A DNA stretch of 64,000 nucleotides from Solwaraspora sp. WMMD1047 (GCF_029626155.1 NZ_JARUBL010000001.1:7818816-7882815); one strand, 5' to 3'; shown: positions 48,960 through 57,559, counted from the first letter of the stretch. Made by a program: numbers and translations. Notes: generated by a model not told the origin, from the letters alone.

Positions 48960-51181
48960 ACACGAAGCCGGCCGGGGCCGGGGTGACCGCACCGCCGGGC
49001 CGGACCGGCTCGGCGGGTCGGCGCCGGGTCGCGTTGCTGGTGGCGGCGCTGACCCTGTGCTGGGGGTACGCGGCGTTCCTGACCGGACGGGACGCCGCCG
49101 ACCTGCTCCGGGTACGCACCCTCAGCACCACGCTCGGGCAGCCCACCGACGCGCTGATCCTCAGCCTGCAGACCGAGCGGCGGCTCACCGCGGCCGCGCT
49201 GGCGGAGCCCGGCGGCGGTCCGGCGTCGCTGGCCGCCCAGCGGGCCGACACCGACGCGGCGATCGCCAAGCTCCGCGCCTTCAACACCGGCACCGACCTC
49301 CGGCTGGTCGGTGCCGAGGAGGTACGCGACCGGGCGGCTGAGCTGATCCGGCGGCTGGACACCCTCGATCCGCTGCGCCGGTCGGTCGACGCGGGCGGGC
49401 TGGACCGCGACCAGGCCACCACGGCCTACACCGAGATGATCGATGCCGGATTCGCCGTCTACGCCGGCCAGTGGACGAGTCGGGAGACCGGCCTGATCGA
49501 GCAGACCAGGTCGTTCGTGGCGCTGGCCCGCGCCCGCGAGGTGCTGGCCCGGGAGGACACCCTGCTCACCGGAGCGCTCACCGCGCGGCGGTTGACGCCC
49601 GCCGACCGGGCCCGGCTGGCCGACCTGGTGGCGGCGCAGCGGTTCGTCCGCGCCGAGGCCGCCGCCGCCCTGCCGCCGCCGGAACGCGACCGCTACCGCA
49701 CGCTTGTCGGCGGGGACGGGCTGACCGCGCTGCGCACCCTGGAGGACCAGCTGACCGCGCCCGGCAGCGGCGACGACGAGATCCCGGCGATCCCGCCACA
49801 GGTGTGGCGGTCGGCCGTGGAGCCGGTCCTCGCCGACCTGCGGGACCTGGTGGCAGACGGGGTCCGCGACAGCGTGGAGCGGGCCACCCCGGCCACGATC
49901 GGGGTGGTGGTCCGCACCGGCCTGGTGGGCGGCCTCGGCTTCCTCGTGGTGGTGGCGGCGATCGTCGGCGCCCTCGCCACGACCCGGTGCCCGGCCCGCC
50001 GGCCGGTGGAACAGGCCGACCCGACCGAACCCATCCACCCACCCGACCAGCCGCAACCGGGCGACCGGACCCACCCGAGCGACCGGACCCGAACGAGCGA
50101 CCGGACCCGAACGAGCGACCGGACCCGAACGAGCGAACTGGCCCGACCGAGCGACCGGCACGTCCACAACGGTTCGTTGGCCGATCCGTCCAGGTTGCCG
50201 GGCGATGACCTCTTCCTGCAGCTCAGCCGCCGCAACCAGGTGCTGCTTCGCCAGCAGCTGAACCTGCTGGACGCGATGGAGCGTCGCGAGACCGACGCCG
50301 AGGAGCTGGCCGACCTGTTCCGGGTGGACCATCTGACGACCCGGATCCGGCGCAACGTGGAAAGAATGATCACCGCCGCCGGGGCCCGGCCGGCCCGGCG
50401 CTGGCGGCGGCCGGTGCCGTTGATCGACGTGGTCCGCGGGGCGGCCGGTGAGGTGGCCGAGTACGAGCGGGTGCTGGTCTCCTCCGCCTGGGCCGGATCG
50501 CTCGCCGGACCGGCCGTCCTGGATCTCACCCACCTGCTGGCCGAACTCATCGAGAATGGTCTGCACTGCTCCCCGCCGGAGAGCACGGTCCGGGTGAGCG
50601 TGCAGTTCCGCGACCACGGTTGCCTGATCGTCGTATTGGACGACGGGCCGGGCCTGGCCCCGGAGACGCTCGCCGCCGCGAACGCCCTGCTGCGCGACCC
50701 GCCGCCGGTCCGGCCGCCGGGGGCGGGACACGGCCTGTACGGGGCCGCCCTGGCGGCCAGCCGGTGGAGGGTCCGGGTCGAGCTGGCCCCGGGACACCGC
50801 GGCGGCACCGCCGCCCGGGTGCTCATTCCCGCCGCGCTGCTCGCCGGACCCGGCGGTCCCGGCGGTGAGCAGACGACGATGGAGCTGCCCGCGGTCGACC
50901 CCCAGGGCCAACCCGACGGCCAGCCGGACGATCCGACCAACGGACCGGCACCGGTACCCGCCCCGCACCCCGCGCCGGCCGGACCCACTCGCGCCGCCAA
51001 CCCCGCCAGCGGCGCCAGCGGCGCCAACCCCGCCAGCGGCGCCAACCCCGCCAGCGGCGCCAACCCCGCCAGCGGCGCCAACCTCACCAGCTCCGCCGAC
51101 CCCACCCGGGCGGCCGACCGCACCCGCAGGACCGGGCCGGCCGACCGGGTCACCCTGCCGAACCGGCGGCGTCCCCAATGA
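48947..51181 (+). CDS. CvnA-like membrane sensor ATPase (histidine kinase-like, no phosphoacceptor seen)
   Basis: 744 residues. N-terminal helix (VALLVAALTLCWGYAAFL), an extracellular nitrate/nitrite-sensing-type helical domain (about 50-315), second helix (VVVRTGLVGGLGFLVVVAAIVGAL), a repetitive Thr/Arg/Ser linker, then LSRRNQVLLRQQLNLLDAMERRE and a HATPase domain: N-box LLAELIENGLHCSPP, G1 DDGPGL, G2 GHGLYGAALA. The dimer helix carries no clear H-box, as in conservon CvnA proteins. A Pro/Ala/Asn-Gly-Ala-rich tail follows. Overlaps luxR by 13 bases and the DUF742 start by 4. Probable signalling partner of the DUF742 protein. Confidence 0.85.
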   Translation: MAGLNTKPAGAGVTAPPGRTGSAGRRRVALLVAALTLCWGYAAFLTGRDAADLLRVRTLSTTLGQPTDALILSLQTERRLTAAALAEPGGGPASLAAQRADTDAAIAKLRAFNTGTDLRLVGAEEVRDRAAELIRRLDTLDPLRRSVDAGGLDRDQATTAYTEMIDAGFAVYAGQWTSRETGLIEQTRSFVALARAREVLAREDTLLTGALTARRLTPADRARLADLVAAQRFVRAEAAAALPPPERDRYRTLVGGDGLTALRTLEDQLTAPGSGDDEIPAIPPQVWRSAVEPVLADLRDLVADGVRDSVERATPATIGVVVRTGLVGGLGFLVVVAAIVGALATTRCPARRPVEQADPTEPIHPPDQPQPGDRTHPSDRTRTSDRTRTSDRTRTSELARPSDRHVHNGSLADPSRLPGDDLFLQLSRRNQVLLRQQLNLLDAMERRETDAEELADLFRVDHLTTRIRRNVERMITAAGARPARRWRRPVPLIDVVRGAAGEVAEYERVLVSSAWAGSLAGPAVLDLTHLLAELIENGLHCSPPESTVRVSVQFRDHGCLIVVLDDGPGLAPETLAAANALLRDPPPVRPPGAGHGLYGAALAASRWRVRVELAPGHRGGTAARVLIPAALLAGPGGPGGEQTTMELPAVDPQGQPDGQPDDPTNGPAPVPAPHPAPAGPTRAANPASGASGANPASGANPASGANPASGANLTSSADPTRAADRTRRTGPADRVTLPNRRRPQ
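50063..50152 (+). repeat. Five 18-bp tandem repeats in the cvnA-like linker
   Basis: Units of GACCGGACCCGAACGAGC: the middle three are identical (50081-50134), with diverged units on either side. They encode D-R-T-R-T-S repeats in the cytosolic linker right after the second membrane helix; the copy number is likely variable between strains. Confidence 0.85.
51020..51091 (+). repeat. Four 18-bp tandem repeats in the cvnA-like tail
   Basis: GGCGCCAACCCCGCCAGC repeated at 51020-51037, 51038-51055 and 51056-51073, with a fourth slightly altered unit at 51074-51091. Encodes G-A-N-P-A-S units in the C-terminal extension. Same 18-bp period as the linker repeat, different sequence. Confidence 0.85.
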
Positions 51182-51582
51182 CCACGCGTGGATACCCCGC
51201 CGTGCTGGCCAACCTCGACGAGGAGGACGCCTGGTACGACGACGACGCCGGGCCGGTGGTCCGGCCGTACGCGATGACCAGCGGTCGGACCCGGCCGGTC
51301 CGGCCGGAGCTGGACCTGATCTCCCAGGTGACGACCTGCCCGGACGTCCGGGGTGCGGAGCCGCTGTCGCCGGAGCAGACTGAGATCATCGAGCGCTGCC
51401 GGCGACCGCTGTCGGTGGCCGAGATCGGCGCGGCGCTGAACCTCCCGGTCGGCACCGTACGGGTCCTGGTCGGCGACCTGCTCGACGCCGGGCTGGTCGA
51501 GACCCGGGAGCCGCCGCTGTTGACCGAGCTGCCCTCCGAGAATCTGCTGGAGGCGCTCCTCGCCGGACTGCGTGCGCTGTGA
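51178..51582 (+). CDS. DUF742 (CvnC-like) protein
   Basis: 134 residues. VVRPYAMTSGRTRPVRPELDLISQV is the DUF742 signature, followed by a winged-helix-like half (LSPEQTEIIERCRRPLSVAEIGAALNLPVGTVRVLVGDLLDAGLV). DUF742 proteins are the third member of conservons (CvnA-CvnB roadblock-CvnC-CvnD GTPase). Here the roadblock/LC7 CvnB and the small GTPase CvnD are absent on both sides. ATG overlaps the cvnA stop (ATGA). Confidence 0.92.
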   Translation: MTTRGYPAVLANLDEEDAWYDDDAGPVVRPYAMTSGRTRPVRPELDLISQVTTCPDVRGAEPLSPEQTEIIERCRRPLSVAEIGAALNLPVGTVRVLVGDLLDAGLVETREPPLLTELPSENLLEALLAGLRAL

Positions 51583-51667
51583 CGGCGGACGGGCCGGAAA
51601 CGGTCGGGCCGGAAACGGTCGGGCGGAGAGCCGGCCGGGTGGGGGCCGGGTGAGCAAGGAGACAGTG

Positions 51668-52408
51668 GTGAGCAGAGTCAGGCAGGGTCCCCCGCGGACC
51701 AGGGCGGTGGCCGCGCTGGACCTCGCGCAGGCCGCGGTGAGTGGCCTCGGGCGGGCGCCCCACCGGCTGGTGACCGGAGCCCGCGGCAACCGGCTGATGA
51801 TGCGCGGACTGGTCGTCGCGGCCATCGCCGTGGTGGTGGGAACCGGCCTGGTGGTCACCGCGCTGGTGCGGACGCCGGACGGGCTCGCTCCGCTGGGCGT
51901 GGCGCCGCCGGCCGCCACCGAGGCGGCACCCACCTCGGACCCCGGCACGGCCGGCATCGGCCCGGGTGGCACCGACGGCGCCCCCGCCGGGTCCGTCGAC
52001 CCGCCGGGTCCGACCGACGGTCCGACGACCGCACCGCCGCCGGCCGCCGAACCGCCCGCGCCGGTGCCGCTGACCGCCGGGTACGCGACCGAGGATCCGT
52101 CCCTCCTCGGTTACCTGGGGGCGGTGGAGATCGCCAATCCCGGGCCGGTCGCGGTGTCCGGCTGGACGGTGGTGATCACCCTGCCGCGGCGTACCCTCGC
52201 GGTCGGCCAGGTCACCGGGGCGCAGGCGGCGCAGGACGGTGCCATCTGGACGTTCACGCCGCTGCCGGACGCCGCCGGCGTGCCGGCCGGCGGCACCTTC
52301 CGATTCACCTTCCGGGTCTCCGGTGCCGCGCTCGGTGCCACCACGCCGACGGCCTGCACGATCGACGGTCGGCCGTGCACCGGCGACCTGCCGTCGCCGA
52401 CCCCCTGA
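51668..52408 (+). CDS. Membrane-anchored CBM2-like (cellulose-binding-type) protein
   Basis: 246 residues from a GTG 6 bases after AAGGAG; in-frame GTGs at 51650 and 51665 are alternatives. One membrane helix (LMMRGLVVAAIAVVVGTGLVVTALV), a Pro/Gly/Thr linker (about 75-140), then a CBM2-like beta-sandwich: AGYATEDPSLLGYLGAVEIANPG, GWTVVITLPR, GAIWTFTPLPDAAGVPAGGTFRFTFRVSG and CTIDGRPC. No catalytic module. Probably a surface glycan-binding protein or a sensor domain linked to the preceding operon; it starts 86 bases after DUF742. Confidence 0.72.
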   Translation: MSRVRQGPPRTRAVAALDLAQAAVSGLGRAPHRLVTGARGNRLMMRGLVVAAIAVVVGTGLVVTALVRTPDGLAPLGVAPPAATEAAPTSDPGTAGIGPGGTDGAPAGSVDPPGPTDGPTTAPPPAAEPPAPVPLTAGYATEDPSLLGYLGAVEIANPGPVAVSGWTVVITLPRRTLAVGQVTGAQAAQDGAIWTFTPLPDAAGVPAGGTFRFTFRVSGAALGATTPTACTIDGRPCTGDLPSPTP

Positions 52409-52426
52409 TGGCCGGTTCCCGCTCGC

Positions 52427-54292
52427 CTACACGGTGAGGGTCCAGCCGTCGAGGTGGCCGGTGTCGTAGGCGAAGACGTCGCGGACCCGCAACCGCCAGG
52501 TCCCGTCGGCGGGCTCGGCCGAGAGGTCCACCGCAAAGGTGGCGTCGACGTTGTCGGCGCTGTCCAGATAGCTCGCGGACTTCAGTCGGTACGCCGAGCC
52601 GTCCGGCGCGATCAGATCGACCACCAGGTCACCCCGGTAGCTGTGCAGGATCCGCACAGCGACCGTCGCCCGTGCCGCGGCGACCCGCCCGCAGCCGGTG
52701 ATGGTGACCGGGCTGTGCACCGGCGGGCCGGCGTCCGGGATGCGGTGATCGGTCCCGTTGCTCGCGGTGCAGGTGCCGCCCGTTCCGGTGACCGTCAGGA
52801 CGTAGCTCGCGGTCCGGGTGACCAGCCGACCGGTACCGGTCACCGTCACCGGGTACCGGCCGGCCGGGGTGCCCACCGCCGTGCTGATCGTCAGGGTGGC
52901 GGACTCGCCGGAGGTGACGGTGGGCGGCTCGAACACCCCGGTGGCACCGGCGGGCAGACCGCTCAGGGTGAGCCGTACCGGCTGCGCGGAACCGCTGGTG
53001 GTGGCGGTACGGACGGTCGTGGTGACCGAGCCGCCGGGGGCCGTCGAGCCAGCCGCCGGGGTGAGGGCGACGGAGAAGTCGTCCGCCGGGGGCGGTCCGT
53101 CCGGGAGGGTGACCCGCAGCAGCCGGTTCGGCGAGCCGGCGCCCGGGCTGGTCACCACCCCGGTGGTGGCGGTCTCCACCAGACGGTCGCGGACCTGCTG
53201 CGGGCTCCAGGACGGATTGGCGGCCAGCAGCAGGGCGGCGGCGCCGGCCACGTGTGGGGCCGCCATCGAGGTGCCGCTTATCGTGTTGCTGGCGCCGTCA
53301 CCGGTATGCCAGGCCGAGGTGATCCCCGAGCCGGGCGCGAACAGGTCCAGGCAGGAGCCGATGTTCGAGAAGGACGACCGGGAGTCGTTCAAGGTGGTGG
53401 CACCGACGGTGATTCCCTCGGCGACCCGGCCCGGCGAGTTGCCGCAGGCGTTGGCGCCGAAGTCGTTCCCGGCGGCCAGGCCGTAACTGATGCCCGAGTT
53501 GATCGAGTTGCGAACCGCGGTGTCCAGGGAGAGGGTGGCCGCGCCGCCGAGACTCATGTTGGCGACCGCCGGTCGGACGGCGTTGGCGGTCACCCAGTCG
53601 ACGCCGGCGACGACCCCCGCCGTGGTGCCGCTGCCGCCGCAGTTGAGCACCCGTACCCCGACGATCCGGACCGCCTTGGCCACCCCGTGGGCCGAGCCGC
53701 CGATGGTGCCGGCGACGTGGGTGCCGTGCCCGTTGCAGTCGTCGGCCGGTCCGCCGTCGACCGCGTCGAAACCGCTAACCGCCCGGCCACCGAAGTCGGA
53801 GTGGCTGACCCGGACTCCGGTGTCGATGACGTAGGCGTGCACGTCGGTGGCGGGGTCCGGGTACGTGTAGGAGCTGTCCAGCGGCAGGTTGCCCTGGTCG
53901 ATCCGGTCGAGCCCCCAGGACGGCGGGTTCGGCTGGATCCCGGCGAGGGTGACGGCGTGGTTCTGCTCGACGAACGCGACCGACGGGTCGGCGGCGATCC
54001 TGGCCGCCACCCGCGCCGGCGCCCGCAGTTCGGCACCGCGCAGCGCCGCCCGGTAGGTGCGGGCCACCGTGCCGCCGTACCGGTGAACCAGGTCCCCGAC
54101 CGCGGCGCCCACCTCGCTGGCGGCGACCGCGGAGGTCTCGAAGACGACGAGGTAGCTGCCGGCGATGGCGGTCGGGCCGCCGGCGGAACGGATCACCCCG
54201 GCGGGCTCGGCCGCCGCGGCGGGCGTGGCGGCTACCGCCAACAGGCCGCAGATGGCCGATACGGCGACAGCGGCGCGGTGGGAGCGGCGCAT
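52427..54292 (-). CDS. Secreted subtilisin-like serine protease (S8) with P-domain
   Basis: 621 residues from an ATG behind GAAGGAG; the longer frame overlaps another gene. Signal peptide 1-28, I9 inhibitor propeptide (SYLVVFETSAVAASEVGAAV to FVEQNHAVTLAGI), catalytic triad Asp in AYVIDTGVR, His in NGHGTHVAGTIGG, Ser in SGTSMAAPHVAGAAALL; then an immunoglobulin-like region and a proprotein-convertase P-domain (ARATVAVRILHSYRGDLVVDLIAPDG, WRLRVRDVFAYDTGHLDGW). Secreted protease of the proteinase K/kexin-like group. Confidence 0.96.
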   Translation of the reverse strand: MRRSHRAAVAVSAICGLLAVAATPAAAAEPAGVIRSAGGPTAIAGSYLVVFETSAVAASEVGAAVGDLVHRYGGTVARTYRAALRGAELRAPARVAARIAADPSVAFVEQNHAVTLAGIQPNPPSWGLDRIDQGNLPLDSSYTYPDPATDVHAYVIDTGVRVSHSDFGGRAVSGFDAVDGGPADDCNGHGTHVAGTIGGSAHGVAKAVRIVGVRVLNCGGSGTTAGVVAGVDWVTANAVRPAVANMSLGGAATLSLDTAVRNSINSGISYGLAAGNDFGANACGNSPGRVAEGITVGATTLNDSRSSFSNIGSCLDLFAPGSGITSAWHTGDGASNTISGTSMAAPHVAGAAALLLAANPSWSPQQVRDRLVETATTGVVTSPGAGSPNRLLRVTLPDGPPPADDFSVALTPAAGSTAPGGSVTTTVRTATTSGSAQPVRLTLSGLPAGATGVFEPPTVTSGESATLTISTAVGTPAGRYPVTVTGTGRLVTRTASYVLTVTGTGGTCTASNGTDHRIPDAGPPVHSPVTITGCGRVAAARATVAVRILHSYRGDLVVDLIAPDGSAYRLKSASYLDSADNVDATFAVDLSAEPADGTWRLRVRDVFAYDTGHLDGWTLTV

Positions 54293-54418
54293 CTCTTCTC
54301 CTTCTCTCAGCGGGGTGGGGCCGTCCGCGGGGTTGCGGCCCTTACGGGTCTGATCTGGGGGAGCACGGGGGGTACGACCCGGATTCGGGCGGCCGCGAAC
54401 CGGGAAAGAATCGGTTTC

Positions 54419-55021
54419 ATGAACATCGAGCTGGCAATGCTGATCGGGCTCGCCGCCGGGTGGCTCGCGGCCGGCCTGGTGGCCGACGGCCTGCCCGGCG
54501 CCCGAACCGCCGGAGCGTTGCGCCGACGCACCGGCTCGCTCCTCGCGCTCACCCTGGCCGGGCTCCTGGCGATGGCGGCGGTCGGGTTTGCCGCTCTGAT
54601 CTCGGCGGGGCCGACCGTGGCCGACCGGCTCAGCCTGCACCTCGCCCTGCCGGCGATGCCGGCGATGGTGGTGGCGCTCTCGGCCGTACCTCGGTTGCGT
54701 CGGCTCTGGCTGGCCGCCGGCGCCTTCCGGGCGGCGCCGGACACCCCGGTGCCGCCGGCCCTGCGCGCCGGTGCCGCCCATCCGATGATCGGCTTCCCGT
54801 TGCAGGTCGCCGGCCTGGTGACCCTGCCGGCGATGGTGACCGCCACCGGCCTGGTGGCACTGACCGGACCGGCGATGATCGGGATGGTGCTCACCGGCGC
54901 GGTCTTCGTCGCGGTGACGATCGGCGTCCGGCATGCCCTGCGCCACAGCCGGCTCGCGGAGCGGGCCGTAGTGGTGCGGCCGCCGGCCTCACCGCGGCCG
55001 AGTGGTCTCTTGCACGTATAG
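54419..55021 (+). CDS. Multi-pass hypothetical membrane protein
   Basis: 200 residues, about five hydrophobic helices (LAMLIGLAAGWLAAGLVADG, LLALTLAGLLAMAAVGFAALI, PAMPAMVVALSAV, GFPLQVAGLVTLPAMVTATGLVALTG, MIGMVLTGAVFVAVTIGV) with basic loops. Not recognised. Divergent from the subtilisin gene; the start follows GGGAAAGAATCG. Its last 33 bases overlap the end of the opposing gene at 54989. Confidence 0.65.
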   Translation: MNIELAMLIGLAAGWLAAGLVADGLPGARTAGALRRRTGSLLALTLAGLLAMAAVGFAALISAGPTVADRLSLHLALPAMPAMVVALSAVPRLRRLWLAAGAFRAAPDTPVPPALRAGAAHPMIGFPLQVAGLVTLPAMVTATGLVALTGPAMIGMVLTGAVFVAVTIGVRHALRHSRLAERAVVVRPPASPRPSGLLHV

Positions 55022-55405
55022 CAGTTCCAGGATGGACCGGGCGGCCTCGAACCAGCGATCCAGCCACTCGGTTCCCGGGGCGGTTCCGCGGGGCGGGAGT
55101 TCGAGCAGCAGGCCCCGCAGCAGCGGATGTTCCACAAGCGACTCGCCGGAACCGGCGTGCCAGTCCTGGGGTGGGTAACCGACCGGATCGGGGCCGGGCA
55201 GGTCACCGAGTCCGTTCAGGTCGAGCGGGGTCGGCGGCAGGTCGGCGGGTCCCACCAGCTCCAGACCGGCCGGGTCGCCGCCGATCTCCACCGACGGGCC
55301 GAGGTCCTCCCGGGGCGGATTCTCGCGGCGCGCTCCGCGGTACTTCCCGGCGAACCGCGCCGGCTTGGCAGAACCGTTGCTCAGGTCGTCCAATTCGATA
55401 GTCAT
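54989..55405 (-). CDS. Hypothetical protein
   Basis: 138 residues, acidic, no signal or membrane segment. MTIELDDLSNGSAKPARFAGKY starts a charged region, a Pro/Leu-rich middle (PPTPLDLNGLGDLPGPD) follows, then helices with HPLLRGLLLELPP, EWLDRWFEAARSILELLYVQET. Function not recognised; the C-terminal helix is the best candidate for a folded part. Overlaps the convergent membrane-protein gene by 33 bases. Codon use is typical of the genome. Confidence 0.55.
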   Translation of the reverse strand: MTIELDDLSNGSAKPARFAGKYRGARRENPPREDLGPSVEIGGDPAGLELVGPADLPPTPLDLNGLGDLPGPDPVGYPPQDWHAGSGESLVEHPLLRGLLLELPPRGTAPGTEWLDRWFEAARSILELLYVQETTRPR

Positions 55406-55537
55406 CGTCTCGCCCGCCTCGCTAGTCGCCCGCCTGATCGGCCCGCCAGCGCGGATGGGGAGTGGTTTCCGCGGTGTCGGGTGTCCGGTACAACGACCCG
55501 GGCCGGACTTTGGCGACGGGTCGGCCGGGAAACGGCC

Positions 55538-55586
55538 GGGGCGCGACCGTCCGCCGGCTCCGCACCGGCTCGGACGATCGCGCCCC
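55538..55586 (-). terminator. Large hairpin downstream of the XRE-DUF397 pair
   Basis: GGGGCGCGACCGTCCG (from 55538) pairs with CGGACGATCGCGCCCC (to 55586) with one mismatch and additional inner CCGG/CCGG, giving a stem of about 15 bp in the 242-bp gap after DUF397. No T-run. Confidence 0.65.
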
Positions 55587-55647
55587 CGGATGGCGCAACA
55601 TCCATCCGACCTGCTGATCTGGTGTCGATTCCGCTTACCCCGGCCGG

Positions 55648-55875
55648 TCAGGCCAGGTCGAACTCGCCGACCTTTGTACTTCCGACGAAGGCACCCCATT
55701 CGCCAGGGCTGAAGATCAACGCTGGGCCGGTCGGGTTCTTCGAGTCGCGTACGGCGACGGCGCCAACGGCGAACGCCACCTCGACGCAGTTGTCGCAGTT
55801 CGGCCCACTGCGCGAGCTCTTACGCCAGGCCACACTGCTCAAGTCCACGCGGAACCCTTTTGCCTTGACTTCCAC
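55648..55875 (-). CDS. DUF397 domain protein
   Basis: 75 residues, GTG with AAGGAG 5 bases upstream. WRKSSRSGPNCDNCVEVAFA, VAVRDSKNPTGPALIFSPGEWGAFV and GEFDL are the classic DUF397 blocks. These small proteins pair with XRE-DUF5753 regulators (bldB/whiJ-like systems) in actinomycetes and influence differentiation in Streptomyces. The start lies inside the end of the XRE gene (37-base overlap). Confidence 0.95.
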   Translation of the reverse strand: MEVKAKGFRVDLSSVAWRKSSRSGPNCDNCVEVAFAVGAVAVRDSKNPTGPALIFSPGEWGAFVGSTKVGEFDLA

Positions 55876-56720
55876 AACGGCTCCTTTGCCAGCTTCGCGA
55901 TGAGAGCTACGGTCTCCTCCGGGCGGATGGCCGCTGCTCGGATGTGGTCGAAGATGAACGCGTACTTCTGTAGCTCTTCACTCTTCTCCAGGAAGAGACC
56001 ACCCGTGGCGTTCTCCGCGTAGACCACGTCGGGGTCTCCCGGTTCCGGGAAGTCGAGAATCGTGAACGTGCCGTCCATGCCGGCGTGCGCGCCGACCTCG
56101 AACGGCAGGACCTGGAGCGTGACATTCGGCAGGTCGGCGGCTTCCACCAGCCGCTCCAACTGGGTCCGCATCACCGCATCGCCGCCCACCGGCCGACTCA
56201 ACACCGCCTCATCGAGCACCACCCATAGATCGATCGGATCGTCTTGGGTCAATAACGACTGGCGGCCCAGTCGGACACGGACGCGTTGTTCGACCTCGTC
56301 GGCGGTTATGTCGGGACGGGCGGATCTGATCATGGCGCGGGCATACTCCTCGGTCTGCAACAGCCCGGGAACAACCTGCTGCTCGTACGCCCGGATTGAC
56401 CCGGCCGCCGCCTCCATGCCGACGTAGGCGCCGGTCAGCACGGTGCTGTACGGATGCCACCAGCCCTTCTGCCGGGCCTCTCGGGCGATCTGGATCAACT
56501 CGTCACGCTCCACGCCGCCGACGCCGTATATGTCGAGCATGTCGCGGACATCGCGAACTGTCGCCATGGTGTGTCCGGTCTCGATCCGGGACACCTTCGA
56601 CGCGGAACACTCCAACCGCTCGGCGACCCCGTCGATGGTGACGTTCGCCGCGTCCCGGAGCCGGCGAAGTTCGGCTCCGAGTCGACGGCGACGGATGGTC
56701 GGGCTCCGGCGCTCGGTCAC
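55839..56720 (-). CDS. XRE-type regulator with DUF5753 ligand-like domain
   Basis: 293 residues from a GTG preceded by GGAGGTGACC. HTH: RRLGAELRRLRDAANVTIDG and LECSASKVSRIETGHTMATV; the remaining 200 residues (QVVPGLLQTEEYARAMIRSA, VVLDEAVLSRPVGG, LQVLPFEVGAHAGMDGTFTIL) are DUF5753. Typical WhiJ-like partner of the overlapping DUF397 gene. Targets unknown; these pairs are numerous in actinomycetes. Confidence 0.95.
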   Translation of the reverse strand: MTERRSPTIRRRRLGAELRRLRDAANVTIDGVAERLECSASKVSRIETGHTMATVRDVRDMLDIYGVGGVERDELIQIAREARQKGWWHPYSTVLTGAYVGMEAAAGSIRAYEQQVVPGLLQTEEYARAMIRSARPDITADEVEQRVRVRLGRQSLLTQDDPIDLWVVLDEAVLSRPVGGDAVMRTQLERLVEAADLPNVTLQVLPFEVGAHAGMDGTFTILDFPEPGDPDVVYAENATGGLFLEKSEELQKYAFIFDHIRAAAIRPEETVALIAKLAKEPLWKSRQKGSAWT

Positions 56721-57246
56721 CGGGTCACCTCCGGTCAATCGCGCGAGTGGAAGACCCCGCCGCGGGCGCGACCTCGAACAGCGGGCGATCAGGACGGCGG
56801 CGAAAGTTGTCATGATTCAGTCGGCCGCGCAACCGAAACGGATCCAGTCTGCCGCCCGGCACTCGGCCCATCAAGCGGCCGGATGTCATCGAATCACCCT
56901 TTGGAGCAAGAACCAAACTGCAACTTGCATTGATCATGTTCTTGATGCAGTCTGTCCGTATGCCTCAGGTTACGCAGCGTCCTCACGGTAACGGGTGGTC
57001 GAGGGCCGCCCCCCACCGACCACCCGGTCGCGCCGTAACCTGGGCCGGATCCCCAACTCCGGGGTAATCAGGCCCAGCCGCTGTAAGCCAGCGGACGCTA
57101 CGGCGGCTGGCGCGGTCCCGGAGTCGACGGGTGTTGGCCGGGCCGGACCTGCTGACGATCTGCGGATCGGTCCGTCCGGTCTGGCCAACCCCCCCACCAG
57201 ACACACCCGAGCCGGTCCCATCCGGCCACTTTGAACAGGAGCTGAT
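56721..57246. other. Intergenic region upstream of the XRE gene, no gene seen
   Basis: 526 bases. Positions about 56900-56970 are notably AT-rich for this genome and contain ACTGCA and TGCAGT as outer arms with TTGATCA inside, a plausible promoter/operator for the divergent transcripts. The remainder shows no coding frame with a start signal or family motif. Confidence 0.45.
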
Positions 57247-57546
57247 GTGCTACCCCGCTCCGGCGACGTTCTACATGTGACCCGCGCGGCGAGCGTGCAG
57301 TTCGCCGAGCCGATCCTCTTCCGGGTGATCCGGGTGCACGACTGGCCCACCTACACCGGCTGGGTCTGGCTGGACGGCTACCAGCTCAACTCGGCCGGCG
57401 ACGCGGTCGAACGCCGGTCCATCTTCGTGCAGGTCGCGGGGCTCAATCAGCTACGGCCGACGCCGATCCGGCGCAACCAGCGGCCGATCTCCCCGATCCG
57501 GCGTACCTCGTCGTCGGTGGTCGCCAGGCGGTTGCGGGTCAGCTGA
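57247..57546 (+). CDS. Small conserved hypothetical protein
   Basis: 99 residues from a GTG with AGGAGCTGAT just upstream. VTRAASVQFAEPILFRVIRVHDWPTYTGWVWLDGYQLNSAGDAVERRSIFVQ (in part) gives a small beta-rich domain with W-x-x-Y-T-G-W-V-W-L-D-G-Y, then a basic, Arg/Pro-rich tail. Resembles small conserved actinobacterial proteins of unknown function, often near differentiation regulators. Confidence 0.6.
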   Translation: MLPRSGDVLHVTRAASVQFAEPILFRVIRVHDWPTYTGWVWLDGYQLNSAGDAVERRSIFVQVAGLNQLRPTPIRRNQRPISPIRRTSSSVVARRLRVS

Positions 57547-57559
57547 CCGGGCCTGAGGG

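Noticed and set aside
55648-56720. Novel toxin-antitoxin pair
   Set aside because: This is the well-known, abundant XRE-DUF5753/DUF397 arrangement of actinomycetes.
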